A stretch of 64,000 nucleotides of DNA from Acidimicrobiia bacterium. GTDB taxonomy: Bacteria; Actinomycetota; Acidimicrobiia; Acidimicrobiales; Poriferisodalaceae. Location of the stretch: assembly GCA_022820505.1 (NCBI GenBank), contig JAJEFK010000005.1, forward strand, positions 1 through 64,000, read 5' to 3'. Of this stretch, positions 1 to 8,025 are shown in pieces. The notes below the pieces were generated by a model. That model was not told where the DNA came from and searched no databases. It worked only from the letters and a program-made list of their open reading frames with translations. Position numbers and translations under genes: made by a program. Positions within the stretch are counted from its first letter, which is position 1. Every line of letters starts with the position of its first letter.

Positions 1-301
1 GACGCCCCAGACCCCCACCACACCGACCCCCAGGAGGCAACCGGCACCAAACTCGACCAAGCCCGATAGAACAACCAGCCAGAGGCAGACCCGACGATCA
101 CCGCGACCATCCGTTACACCACCTCACGGGACTTGACCCTCCTCACCCTTAGGCCCTAGCTCGCGGCGCCCCAGATACAACCCAACGATCGAAGCGGGCG
201 CGAAGAACCACCCGCCTCGTAGGTTCGAACGAACAGACACGATCCTGTTTCTCCTTGTTCGGCTCCTTTCCGTGTGATTTCGGGCCCTGACAGCCGTTCA
301 C
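1..301. other. left edge, no gene recognised
   Basis: Frame 1 is open from the window edge to a TAG at 67-69 and could be the last 22 codons of a gene that starts outside the window. The peptide is polar and matches no family I know. Nothing else in this stretch looks coding, and no RNA gene or clear terminator is visible. Confidence 0.3.
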
Positions 302-307
302 GTGCCG

Positions 308-478
308 CCCGGATACGGCCCGGTCGGCCTCGGCCTCCACATAGGGGCGAAGCTCGCTGCGAAGCGCCTTGTCGGTCACCAGATCGACAGGGTCGCCCAG
401 CAGGTCCTCGAGATAGAACTGCACGCCGAAACAGCGCCTCGAATCCGCGGGGCCCTCGAAGCGGACCGGGATGTCGAC
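308..478 (-). pseudogene. fragment of an MNT-type nucleotidyltransferase
   Basis: About 57 codons read like the C-terminal half of small MntA-type nucleotidyltransferases, the antitoxin partners of HEPN toxins. The recognisable parts are VRFEGP, a YLEDLLG segment, VDLVT and a RPYVE ending. The catalytic N-terminal half, with its GSxARG motif and first aspartates, is missing, because upstream codons run into unrelated sequence at the arsR promoter. Downstream the frame continues into an unrelated lysine-rich tail. No HEPN partner gene is nearby. I read it as a decayed toxin-antitoxin remnant; a diverged intact short protein is less likely. Confidence 0.5.
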
Positions 479-519
479 ATCGCTCGGCTGGTGCCTCCAG
501 AGTAGAAACGCCGGGAGAG

Positions 520-560
520 GCAAGTGCTGGCTTGCATGCAAGTGAGAACTTGCCTATAGT
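520..560 (+). promoter_or_regulatory. arsR promoter with two tandem operators
   Basis: Two 16-bp palindromes share the form GCAAG-N6-CTTGC: 520-535 (spacer TGCTGG) and 538-553 (spacer TGAGAA, with arms extended to GCAAGT/ACTTGC). A promoter overlaps them: -35 TTGCAT at 532-537, a 17-bp spacer, and -10 TATAGT at 555-560. The second operator fills the spacer exactly, so bound repressor should exclude RNA polymerase. The GTG start at 569 lies 8 nt past the -10, suggesting a leaderless transcript. Autoregulation by the ArsR protein encoded next is inferred. Confidence 0.75.
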
Positions 561-568
561 GTGCGGCC

Positions 569-850
569 GTGGCCGATGTCTTCGATGCACTGAACGCACC
601 GGCCCGCCGAGCGATCCTGGACGTCCTGGTCGCCCGGGACGACCAGACCCTGTTCGAGATCTGCGGCCGCCTCGCGGCCGACCATGACATCGGACTCAGC
701 CGGCAAGCGATCTCGCAGCACCTCGCCGTTCTGGAAGAGGCGCAGCTCGTTCGCAGCCGGCGGGAGGGTCGCTACAAGTTCCACACCATCGACGCAACGC
801 CGCTGCGAGCGGCGATGGCCCGATGGCTCAACGAGGAGACCAACCCATGA
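569..850 (+). CDS. ArsR-family transcriptional regulator
   Basis: A 93-residue winged-helix repressor of the ArsR/SmtB class. It begins with the typical ADVFDALNAPARRAILDVL helix. A helix-turn-helix follows around residues 40-60 (IGLSRQAISQHLAVLEEA), then the wing (SRREGRYKFHTID). No cysteine-rich metal site is visible, so the inducer may be organic or redox in nature. The GTG start is chosen because it fits the family N-terminus and sits 8 nt after the -10 box. The stop overlaps the start of the next gene as ATGA, so the two are translationally coupled. The paired palindromes upstream probably mediate autorepression. Confidence 0.88.
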   Translation: MADVFDALNAPARRAILDVLVARDDQTLFEICGRLAADHDIGLSRQAISQHLAVLEEAQLVRSRREGRYKFHTIDATPLRAAMARWLNEETNP

Positions 851-1233
851 CCATCCGCCTTCACCTGACCGGCGTGTTCGTCGACGACCAGGACGAAGCG
901 CTCCGCTTCTACACCGAGGTGCTCGGCTTCGAGCTGCGCACCGACGTGCCGGTCGGCAACGGCGACCGATGGCTCACCGTCGGCGCCGAGGGACAAGACG
1001 TCGAGCTGCTCCTCGAGCCATCAGGTCATCCCGCCGTCGCGCCGTACCGCGACGCCCTGGTGGCCGACGGGATCCCGCTGGCGAGCTTCGCCGTCGACGA
1101 CGTCCAATCCCACTACGAGCGCCTGCGGGCCGCTGGGGTCACTTTCACCCAGCCCCCCACGGAGATGGGACCGGTCACCACCGCAGTCCTCGACGACGGC
1201 TGCGGCAACCTCATCCAACTCCTCGCCTACTGA
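847..1233 (+). CDS. VOC (glyoxalase/bleomycin-resistance) family protein
   Basis: A 128-residue single-domain vicinal-oxygen-chelate protein. It has a beta-alpha-beta module at the start (LTGVFVDDQDEALRFYTEVLG) and the characteristic C-terminal strand with DDGCGNLIQLL, where the acidic or polar metal ligand normally lies. The family includes dioxygenases, glyoxalases and drug- or metalloid-binding proteins, so the substrate cannot be assigned. It is the second gene of an ArsR operon through a 4-bp ATGA overlap. ArsR-VOC pairs are common in actinobacteria and usually act in detoxification. Confidence 0.85.
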   Translation: MTIRLHLTGVFVDDQDEALRFYTEVLGFELRTDVPVGNGDRWLTVGAEGQDVELLLEPSGHPAVAPYRDALVADGIPLASFAVDDVQSHYERLRAAGVTFTQPPTEMGPVTTAVLDDGCGNLIQLLAY

Positions 1234-1307
1234 CGTCGAGCTGAGCGAGCGTGCCGGCTCGCGTGCGGCAAGTCGGTGAGTGGCAGGTTCCGCTGAATCG
1301 GACGCGA

Positions 1308-1341
1308 TTGTCACGTAGTCATGACTATTTTCATCTAGCTT
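1308..1341 (+). promoter_or_regulatory. palindrome and possible promoter upstream of the secreted protein
   Basis: A perfect 12-bp palindrome, TAGTCATGACTA, lies at 1316-1327. TTGTCA at 1308-1313 could serve as a -35, with TCATCT at 1331-1336 as a weak -10 17 bp later, so the palindrome would sit between the two boxes. This placement suits a repressor site. The promoter assignment itself is weak. Confidence 0.35.
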
Positions 1342-1391
1342 GATCGCTTCGACGACGCTCGCCCTCGACGGTGAGCACGAGGAGAGTTGCG

Positions 1392-1970
1392 ATGAGGACA
1401 GCGAGAGCAGCGGCCTGCGCAGTGCTTGCAGCCGGGCTGCTGGCGGTGGCCGCAGGACCCGCGGTGGCAACGAACGACATGACGATCACCGGCGTGTGCA
1501 TGAGCTATTCGCTGCACTACGAGGTCTCCTTGGACAACGTGGGCAACACGCCAGGTGCCACCTTGCACCCCGACACCGAAACGCCGGTGACCTTTGAGGT
1601 GGATCCGTCAGACGCCAGATTCATGGCGTACGGCGAGCGCTGGGATCTGCACTCCAATGGTCAGCAGTTCGTTTCCAACGACAAGACTGAACCCGTCACC
1701 GGTTCGACCTCGTGCGCTTCCTCTTCACCGTCGACCCCGAGATACACAGTGGTCGAGACCAAGTCCATTGCCGTGATGAACGCCTGGTTCGCCGCCGAGG
1801 AAGGCAAGACGCGTGCTTCTGGCTACACGGCTGTGGCGCAGGCATGGAACAGCTACTGTGCTGTGGAGAAGGGCTGCACCGACACGCTGCCGACGAGTCC
1901 AGCGACCTACTGCGCGGAACTCGGGATCACGGGCACGGGCTTCAAGCTTGTCGGCGGCTATGTGTGCTGA
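1392..1970 (+). CDS. secreted protein of unknown function
   Basis: I do not recognise this 192-residue protein. It begins with a clear Sec signal peptide (positive MRTARAAA, hydrophobic core to about residue 28, then an AVA-T cleavage site). The mature part is polar, and its cysteines suggest disulfides outside the cell. The ATG at 1392 is preferred to the GTG at 1371 because GAGGAG lies 7 nt upstream and the signal peptide then starts cleanly. It stands alone between the ArsR operon and a convergent surface-protein gene. A palindrome upstream suggests regulation. Confidence 0.6.
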   Translation: MRTARAAACAVLAAGLLAVAAGPAVATNDMTITGVCMSYSLHYEVSLDNVGNTPGATLHPDTETPVTFEVDPSDARFMAYGERWDLHSNGQQFVSNDKTEPVTGSTSCASSSPSTPRYTVVETKSIAVMNAWFAAEEGKTRASGYTAVAQAWNSYCAVEKGCTDTLPTSPATYCAELGITGTGFKLVGGYVC

Positions 1971-2023
1971 CAGGTTGACGTGATATGAGCGCTGATCTTC
2001 GCCAGCCTCACGTGACGCAGTAG

Positions 2024-3835
2024 CTAGCTCGTCGGCGGGCTGGACTGGCCGACCTCGTTGTCGCCCCAGCACTCGGCTGCGCCTTGGTGGTTCAGTGCGC
2101 AGGTGTGCCTGTTGCCTGCCGACACTGCGGCGTAGCCGGCGAACAGGCTGATGGTTCCCGGCTCGATGGCGACGGGGGCGAGCTGGCCGTACGAGTTGTC
2201 TCCCCAGCAGTACACCAGATCGTTGTCGATGATCCCGCACGCGTGGTTCCGCCCGGTCGACACGGCGGTGAACGCTGCGCCCGTCGGGCTTCTGACGGCC
2301 ACCGAATCGGCAGTGCCGTAAATCGGCCCTGCGCAGGTGAGGCCTCCGTTGGCGAACAGCACGCAGAGGTGGATGGCGCCGTCGGACGACAGCGTGGTGA
2401 AGTCGCCCTGATTGAGGGCCCTCAGGCGGCCCCAGCACTGAAACCAGTCGTCGATCATCAGAGCACACGTGGTGTCGAAGCCGGCCGAGACCATCCGGTA
2501 GCCCACGCTGGGCACGTCCGACTGGCCATGGACATTGCTTCCCCAGCATCGGATGGTGTTGTCGCTGAGCAGACCGCAGGTGTGGCCGCCGCCCGCCGAG
2601 ATGGCGGTGAAGCGCTCATCGGGCACGTCTGACTGGCCGTCCGTGTTGTTGCCCCAGCAGACAGCGGTGTTGTCGCTGCGCAGCGCGCACGAGTGCCAGC
2701 CGCCTGCGGACACGGCAGTGAAGGTGCCCTCGGGCGGCGTCGACTGGCCGTAGTTGTCGAGGCCCCAGCAGGCGACGGTGCTGTCGGTGCGCAGAGCGCA
2801 GGTGTGGAACTCCCCGGCCGACAGCGCTGTGTAGGTGGGCTGGGTGTCCTGTTCTTCTTCCTCTGCCTCTTCGGCTTCGTCGTCTTCGGCTTCGTCTTCT
2901 TCGGCGGGCTCCATGAGTGCGATGCTTCGAGCCGTACCGCCCACCTGCTGGGCGGTCTGCCAGCGGTCCTGGCCCGAGATCCGGCGCAACGAGTAGCCGA
3001 TCCCCTCGAACTTCTCGATGGGCACCGCTGCGGTGCCGCCCACGATGTAGCCGTTCAAGAAGTTGTTGGAACTCGCCGCTCGGGCCCGCTCCTGCTGGTC
3101 CTCGGGCCAGGCGCCGTCACGCGGGCCGGTGAGGATGATGCAGTCGGTGCCGATGACACCGGCGAGGGTGACCGCGCTGTAGAGGTCGGACCGGGCGGCT
3201 GCGTCGGACGCCACGAAGATCGGCGTGTCGCCGGTGCAGTCGGCGGCGGGGTCCTCCGCGCCGGCCGATGCCGCGACCGTGCCGGTGTCGGCGCCGCCCG
3301 CTGCCTTGAGCGCCTCGGCGCCCACGAGACGGGCGGTGTGCCAGCGATCATTGCCGGCCAGGCGAGTGAGGGTGCGGCCGGCGACCTTGGCGTCGGGAAT
3401 GGCGGCAGTGCCGCCCACGATGAAACCGCCCGGTGCTGCTGCGTCGAGGCGCGTGACCTGGTCTTGCGGCATGGGCTCGTCGCGAGGACCGGCCAGGACG
3501 ACGCACTCGGTGCTGAGCACGCCGGCGAGCGTGACGGCGCTGTAGAGGTCTGACTGGGCCGGGGCATCGGACGCCACCAAGACAGGGACCGCACCGGCGC
3601 AGTCGGAGGCGGTGTAGCTGCTGGGCGGGAGGACAGCTTGCTCTGGTTCAGACGCCTGTGCGCCGGCGGCAGGTGCCGCGCTGAGGACGGCGGCCGCGAT
3701 GACGAGCGCACCGGCCGCGGCGGCGAGACGTCTGCGCCGCGTGCGGTGCTGTCGGTTCGGTCGGCGTGGTTGCTGTTGCTGCTGTGCGGTCGGTTCGTGA
3801 TGTGGGCTCGTCTGCGCTGACGCGGCTTCGTTCAT
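2024..3835 (-). CDS. cell-wall-binding repeat 2 / RCC1-like repeat surface protein
   Basis: A 603-residue exported protein. A signal peptide lies near residues 20-60 and ends in a PAAGA-type site. Two CWB2-like units follow (about residues 75-180 and 200-300), each with SDLYSAVTLAGV, a GPRD turn, a GG-TAA segment and a DRW motif. This domain attaches proteins to cell-wall polymers in Gram-positives. An acidic Glu-rich linker leads to seven RCC1-type repeats (SAG-x-HTCAL ... CWG-x-N-x-x-GQ), enough for a seven-bladed propeller. Most blades carry a Cys pair, suggesting disulfides. The ATG at 3835 is chosen over 3904 because it begins a normal export signal. A GTAGT-TCGT-ACTAC inverted repeat (3837-3850) abuts the start. 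Confidence 0.82.
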   Translation of the reverse strand: MNEAASAQTSPHHEPTAQQQQQPRRPNRQHRTRRRRLAAAAGALVIAAAVLSAAPAAGAQASEPEQAVLPPSSYTASDCAGAVPVLVASDAPAQSDLYSAVTLAGVLSTECVVLAGPRDEPMPQDQVTRLDAAAPGGFIVGGTAAIPDAKVAGRTLTRLAGNDRWHTARLVGAEALKAAGGADTGTVAASAGAEDPAADCTGDTPIFVASDAAARSDLYSAVTLAGVIGTDCIILTGPRDGAWPEDQQERARAASSNNFLNGYIVGGTAAVPIEKFEGIGYSLRRISGQDRWQTAQQVGGTARSIALMEPAEEDEAEDDEAEEAEEEEQDTQPTYTALSAGEFHTCALRTDSTVACWGLDNYGQSTPPEGTFTAVSAGGWHSCALRSDNTAVCWGNNTDGQSDVPDERFTAISAGGGHTCGLLSDNTIRCWGSNVHGQSDVPSVGYRMVSAGFDTTCALMIDDWFQCWGRLRALNQGDFTTLSSDGAIHLCVLFANGGLTCAGPIYGTADSVAVRSPTGAAFTAVSTGRNHACGIIDNDLVYCWGDNSYGQLAPVAIEPGTISLFAGYAAVSAGNRHTCALNHQGAAECWGDNEVGQSSPPTS

Positions 3836-4061
3836 AGTAGTTCGTACTACACCAATGCCGGCCAGGGCTGCCGATGCGACGTGCGGTCGCGCTCGCCCGG
3901 CCAAATGGATGCGCGACAGCGAGGCAGCGAACCTGATGGTGTTTCGTTGAGCCTTGCTTGAGCCCGCAGGCCGTCATGTGCAGATATGAGCCGACATCAC
4001 AGCTCGCATTCGAGATGTGACGGCCAGCCGATGCTCGATGGCGCTGAGCCTGACAGGGTCG

Positions 4062-5456
4062 TCAGGAGCGGTGGGCGGCTATGGCGGCGAGGGCTTCTTC
4101 GAGGGTTTCGACGCCCACGACGGCGACTGAGGGCTCGGCCACGGCGGTCGCTTCTTCCACCTGGGCGGCGGGCACGAGGAAGAGGTCGGTGCCGGCTCGC
4201 ACGACGGCGTGGGACTTCTGGGGCACGCCGCCGATCGGGCCCACCGAGCCGTCGTGGTGGATGGTGCCGGTGGCGGCGACGTCGAGGTTGCCGGTGAGCG
4301 GCTCGGGCGTGAGGGCGTCGATGACCGACAGCGTGAAGGCGAGGCCGGCTGAGGGGCCGCCGATGTTCTCGATGTGAAGCCGCACGTCGATGGGCGGCTC
4401 GTCGAATTCGACGTGGGTGGTGACGATCACGCCGAGCAGGGCGACGCCGTCGCGGTCGGCCAGCGTGACGGTGACGGTGCGGGTCTGGCCGTCGGGGGCG
4501 AGGGCGGTGAACGTGGCGGTGGCGCCCGGCTCGTGGGCCTTGACCGTGTCGGACAGCTGCTGCGCCGTGGTGATGGCCGTGTCGCCGACCGCTTGCACGA
4601 TGTCGCCTTCGCGCAGGGCGTCGTCGGCCGGGGCGTCGGGCATGACCCTCTCGATGCGGGCGCCGATGGGGGTCATGATCTCGTGGCCCAAGTGCTCGAG
4701 TGCGACGGCCACGGCCACCTGGGTGGACTGGTCCATCTGGAGGCGGCCGGCGTCGCGGTTCTCGGCCACGGTGCGCTCGCCGAGGATGTCTTCGATGTCG
4801 ACCACCTCGAGGGCGCCGTCGAGCCAGCCGCCGATCACCTCGAACAGCGACGGGGCGAAGCTGGTGCGAACGCTGACGAGGGAGATGGAGGCGTCGGAGG
4901 CGTAGGCGGGGTGGTCGCGGACGTCGACGAATTCCTCGATGTCGGCCGTGTGGCCGGGGGCGATGACGGCTTTGTCGTTGAGCGTGATGGTGAAGCCGGT
5001 GATGATGAGGAGCGCCAGGACGAGCATGCTCCCGATGAAGGCGTTGGAGCCGCGGGAATACTGGCGGGGGCGTGGGTGGCCTGATCGCGTGGGAGCGGGG
5101 TCTGGGCGTTCGGCCGGGCCGGCGGCGGTGGTGGCGGTGTCGATTGCGGGAGCGCCGGTGTCGGCAGTGTCGGCGGCGGCGGGAGCGGGGGCGGGCGCGC
5201 CAGTTTCGACGGCGGGAGCGGGCGCGGCTGGCGCCGCGGTGTCGGCGGCGGGCGGCGGGGCGAAGCCCAGGTCGTCGAGTGAGCCGGCGAGGGCGCGCCA
5301 GCCGAGATCCGGGTCATCGTCGGGCCGGTCGTCGGGCTCGCCTTCGGGCGTGCTGCCAGGAGGGGCGTCGAGACGAGCGCCGGGATCGTCTTCCGGCGGG
5401 CCGCCGGTCGCGTCGGTCACAGGCGCACAGCGTGCCATGCGCTCTGTCGCGGGCAC
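4062..5456 (-). CDS. YlbL-type PDZ and Lon-protease-domain membrane protein
   Basis: 464 residues. The N-terminus is a Pro/Ala-rich cytoplasmic stretch of about 140 residues. One membrane span follows (SMLVLALLIITGFTITL). The outer part holds a PDZ domain (PIGARIERVMPDAPADDALREGDIV) and a Lon-type serine protease domain. The catalytic dyad is visible as Ser in GGPSAGLAF and Lys in GGVPQKSHAVV. The family (B. subtilis YlbL; similar actinobacterial proteins) is thought to cleave regulatory membrane or exported proteins. The long disordered N-terminus is unusual, and the start could also be the internal Met codon at 5438. It is divergent from a small membrane protein with only 17 bp between starts. 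Confidence 0.85.
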   Translation of the reverse strand: MPATERMARCAPVTDATGGPPEDDPGARLDAPPGSTPEGEPDDRPDDDPDLGWRALAGSLDDLGFAPPPAADTAAPAAPAPAVETGAPAPAPAAADTADTGAPAIDTATTAAGPAERPDPAPTRSGHPRPRQYSRGSNAFIGSMLVLALLIITGFTITLNDKAVIAPGHTADIEEFVDVRDHPAYASDASISLVSVRTSFAPSLFEVIGGWLDGALEVVDIEDILGERTVAENRDAGRLQMDQSTQVAVAVALEHLGHEIMTPIGARIERVMPDAPADDALREGDIVQAVGDTAITTAQQLSDTVKAHEPGATATFTALAPDGQTRTVTVTLADRDGVALLGVIVTTHVEFDEPPIDVRLHIENIGGPSAGLAFTLSVIDALTPEPLTGNLDVAATGTIHHDGSVGPIGGVPQKSHAVVRAGTDLFLVPAAQVEEATAVAEPSVAVVGVETLEEALAAIAAHRS

Positions 5457-5473
5457 GCGCGGTGGGGTCGCAA

Positions 5474-5761
5474 ATGGGGCATATTGGGCAAATGGAACCG
5501 GGGCGCATCGAGCCGGGGCACTTGGAATCGAGGCGCACAGAACCGGGGCGCATCGAAACGCAGCGCGCCGAGCCGGGGCACTTGGAATCTGGGTGCACAG
5601 AACCGGGGCGGTGGCCGTACAAGCCCACTGCGATCTGGCGCAAGCTGGTTGCAGTGCTCGGGCTGGGAGCCTTCACGGCTATCTGTGTGATTGCCCTGGT
5701 GGCGCTGGTGCTGGTTGGCGCAGTGGTCGGTGCGTTGGTGCTCGAAGCGCTGATCGGGTGA
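5474..5761 (+). CDS. small membrane protein with a pentad-repeat N-terminus
   Basis: A 95-residue protein of unknown function. Residues 8-47 are eight consecutive five-residue units that each start with Glu (EPGRI, EPGHL, ESRRT, EPGRI, ETQRA, EPGHL, ESGCT, EPGRW). A long hydrophobic helix covers about residues 57-92. The repeats should lie in the cytoplasm, by the positive-inside rule (WPYKPTAIWRK before the span). It is divergent from the PDZ-Lon protease gene, so a functional link is possible. The ATG at 5474 is the first start before the repeats; no good ribosome site is visible, and the ATG at 5492 is an alternative. Confidence 0.5.
   Translation: MGHIGQMEPGRIEPGHLESRRTEPGRIETQRAEPGHLESGCTEPGRWPYKPTAIWRKLVAVLGLGAFTAICVIALVALVLVGAVVGALVLEALIG
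5495..5614 (+). repeat. 15-nt tandem repeat (8 units) with a 60-nt higher-order period
   Basis: Eight degenerate 15-nt units, the commonest form being GAACCGGGGCGCATC. Units 2-4 match units 6-8 closely at a distance of 60 nt, so a four-unit block appears to have been duplicated. Because 15 is a multiple of 3, the reading frame is preserved and other frames stay open too. Confidence 0.8.
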
Positions 5762-5795
5762 ACGGCCGCAGGCCGCTGAGCAAGGCACTGACCAG

Positions 5796-6539
5796 ATGAC
5801 TTGCCGTGGCGAGCCGGAGGGCGAGGCGTACGCACGTCGGCTGGAAGCGATTGTGGCGGGTCATCGGGGCAAGGCGGCCGTGGCGGAGCGGTTGCTCAAC
5901 GATCCCGACGCGGGCGTGCGGGCGGCGGCGCTCGGGGCGCTGGCCCGGTGCGGCGCGCTGCAGGCGGAACAGGTCAGGCGGGCGTTGGGGGACGATGCGG
6001 CGGAGGTGCGGTGCCGAGCTGCGGAGCTGGCGCCTCCCGAAGTCGAGCTCGTGGGGCTGCTGAGCGATCCCGATGCGTCGGTGGTTGAGGTTGTGGCCGC
6101 GGCGCTCGGCGAGCGTGACCGGGATGCCGGGCCGGTCGGGGAGTTGTGCCGGGTGGCGGGCAGCCATGACGATCCGCTGTGTCGGGAAAGCGCCGTGGCA
6201 GCGCTGGGCGCGATCGCCGCCGGCCTGGACGCTGCCGCGGGCGCGCCGCGCGACGCTGCCGCGGGCGCGCCGCGCGACGCTCGCGCCGACCCAGAGTCCG
6301 GACCGGATGCGCCTGACTCCGCTGCTGCGGGAGCGTCGCCCGACGCTGCCCGGGCGATGGCGCTTGAAGTGCTGCTGGCCGCCATGGACGACCGGCCGCA
6401 GATCCGCCGCCGGGCGCTGCTCGGGCTGTACCAGTTCGATGACGACCGGGCCGCCCATGCCGTGCGGGCGGCGGTCGAGGATCGTGACCGCCAGGTGCGG
6501 GCCGTCGCCGGCGAACTGCTCGGCGTGCCCGTGCGCTGA
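5796..6539 (+). CDS. HEAT-repeat protein
   Basis: 247 residues made largely of alpha-helical HEAT-type pairs, for example AVAERLLNDPDAGVRAAALG, LVGLLSDPDASVVEVVAAAL, DDPLCRESAVAALGAI and HAVRAAVEDRDRQVRAVAGE. Such repeats form a curved protein-binding scaffold; the partner is unknown. A low-complexity Ala/Asp/Pro stretch (about residues 145-185) interrupts the solenoid and contains a perfect 24-bp duplication. There are no membrane spans. It follows the small pentad-repeat membrane protein by 34 bp on the same strand and may be cotranscribed with it. Confidence 0.75.
   Translation: MTCRGEPEGEAYARRLEAIVAGHRGKAAVAERLLNDPDAGVRAAALGALARCGALQAEQVRRALGDDAAEVRCRAAELAPPEVELVGLLSDPDASVVEVVAAALGERDRDAGPVGELCRVAGSHDDPLCRESAVAALGAIAAGLDAAAGAPRDAAAGAPRDARADPESGPDAPDSAAAGASPDAARAMALEVLLAAMDDRPQIRRRALLGLYQFDDDRAAHAVRAAVEDRDRQVRAVAGELLGVPVR
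6231..6278 (+). repeat. perfect 24-bp tandem duplication inside the HEAT gene
   Basis: Two identical 24-bp copies (6231-6254 and 6255-6278) encode AAAGAPRD twice in the low-complexity linker. The duplication is in frame, so it lengthens the linker without breaking the protein. Perfect identity suggests a recent slippage event. Confidence 0.85.
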
Positions 6540-6691
6540 GCCGGGTCGCTCGACGCCGACGCAACCTCGGTCGGCGGGCCGCACATACCACTCCGGCCCC
6601 TGCGATACCGTTTCACGTCATTCCCTCTTATTTCTGTTTGTTCGATTGTTCTCAGTCATTCGTGTCACACCCCGCTTCTACGGTTGTTCCC

Positions 6692-8017
6692 ATGTTGAGA
6701 AGCGGTTCTGGCAGTGCCGAGGCAACCCCGACAGCCCCCCAACCCACCGATCTCACGACCGATCGGCCAGGAATGCTCGTGTTGCGGCGCCTCGACCGAG
6801 GTGAGCTCACGCTGCTGCGCCGGGACGAGTTGGTCAATGCGCTGGGTGATATCGAACGGCTCGCCAATCGGCTGACGGGCTACCGGGCCGAAGTGCTCGG
6901 CGCGCTGCACGAGCTGAACCGCTCGGGCGTGGCTCCGGATCCGATGCCGCATCTGACGTTGCGGGACGCCACCGGTGTCTCCGAGCGGGAAGCACGCCGG
7001 CTGTGCCGCGTCGCGAGCAAGGCCCGCGAGCACGCAGCCGTTCTGGACGCGCTGGCGGCGGGCGACATCAACGCCGATCAGGCTGAATTACTGTGCGACG
7101 CTCGCGTGCCCGACGAGGTGCGCACGGAGCTGGTGGCCGCTGCCGCCTCACACGACACCGACACCACCCGTCGATGCCTACGCGAAGCCGAAGCCACACA
7201 CGGCGTCGAGACGCCGACCGAGCGGTTCCTGCGCCAGCGCGCGGCTCGGGGCGCTGGATGGGGCCGCGATCACGAAGGAATGCTCAAGCTGTGGGCAAGG
7301 TTCGATCCGGAGACGGGAGCCGGCATCGAAGCGGCGCTCGAACCGCTGCGCCGCGCCCTGTGGCAAGACGACAGGCACCAGCGCACCGACCGGCGCACAC
7401 CGGCGCAACGCGACGCCGACACGCTCGCGTACGCGCTGGCTGGCGTCACCCTCACCGAGCAGGACGCCGCTGCGGTCGACCGTCTGCATGCACGCGCATG
7501 TCGTGACGAGCATGCCGAGCAGGCGCAGCGGCTGTCTCCCGCGCAGATCAGCGTGCTCATTGGCCTTGATGCGTTGCGCGGCCACACCGACCAGGCCGGC
7601 GTCACCGACGCCGGCACCGAGCTCGCGCCGGAGACTGTGCGGCGCCTTGCATGCGACGCCGAGATCATTCCGATCATCTTGGGCGGGCGAGGGGGATCCG
7701 CCGACATCGGCTGGGCACGACGCACCGTGCCGTTGCGGCTCAGGCGGCTGCTCATCGCACGCGACAAGCACTGCCAGTGGCCCGGTTGCCATGCGCCCCC
7801 CTCACGCTGCGACGCGCATCACGTCGTCCACTGGGCCGACGGCGGCCCCACCAATCTCGACAACCTGGTGCTGCTGTGCCACACCCATCACCGGCACCTT
7901 CATGAGCACGGTTTCGAACTCGTTGTGGGCCCCGACGGCTGGATGCCAAGGCAGGTAGCCGTCGGGCGTCGAAAGGCCGAGCAGGGAGCCAATGCCCGAC
8001 AACCGAGGGCCCCGTGA
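6692..8017 (+). CDS. DUF222 / HNH endonuclease (13E12 repeat family)
   Basis: 441 residues. The N-terminal two thirds match DUF222 (segments such as LTLRDATGVSEREARRLCRVA and AAGDINADQAELL). The C-terminus carries an HNH nuclease motif with Cys and His metal ligands (RDKHCQWPGCHAP, CDAHHVVHWADGGPTNLDNLVLL, HHRHLHEHGF). This family is present in many copies in actinobacterial genomes and probably belongs to mobile or selfish elements; the target is unknown. The ATG at 6692 is chosen because TACGGT at 6679-6684 lies 7 nt before it, giving a leaderless transcript. An upstream in-frame start at 6638 would lie outside the transcript. Confidence 0.88.
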   Translation: MLRSGSGSAEATPTAPQPTDLTTDRPGMLVLRRLDRGELTLLRRDELVNALGDIERLANRLTGYRAEVLGALHELNRSGVAPDPMPHLTLRDATGVSEREARRLCRVASKAREHAAVLDALAAGDINADQAELLCDARVPDEVRTELVAAAASHDTDTTRRCLREAEATHGVETPTERFLRQRAARGAGWGRDHEGMLKLWARFDPETGAGIEAALEPLRRALWQDDRHQRTDRRTPAQRDADTLAYALAGVTLTEQDAAAVDRLHARACRDEHAEQAQRLSPAQISVLIGLDALRGHTDQAGVTDAGTELAPETVRRLACDAEIIPIILGGRGGSADIGWARRTVPLRLRRLLIARDKHCQWPGCHAPPSRCDAHHVVHWADGGPTNLDNLVLLCHTHHRHLHEHGFELVVGPDGWMPRQVAVGRRKAEQGANARQPRAP

Positions 8018-8025
8018 CCCGCTCG

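Noticed and set aside
4374-5084. Long plus-strand frame antisense to the PDZ-Lon gene
   Set aside because: Gly/Val/Asp-rich shadow of high-GC coding on the other strand; the true gene has recognisable domains.
5417-5788. Minus-strand pentapeptide-repeat protein (PRF units)
   Set aside because: All frames stay open because the DNA repeat is 15 nt; the plus-strand frame ends in a real membrane helix and starts at a plausible ATG, while the minus frame overlaps the protease promoter.
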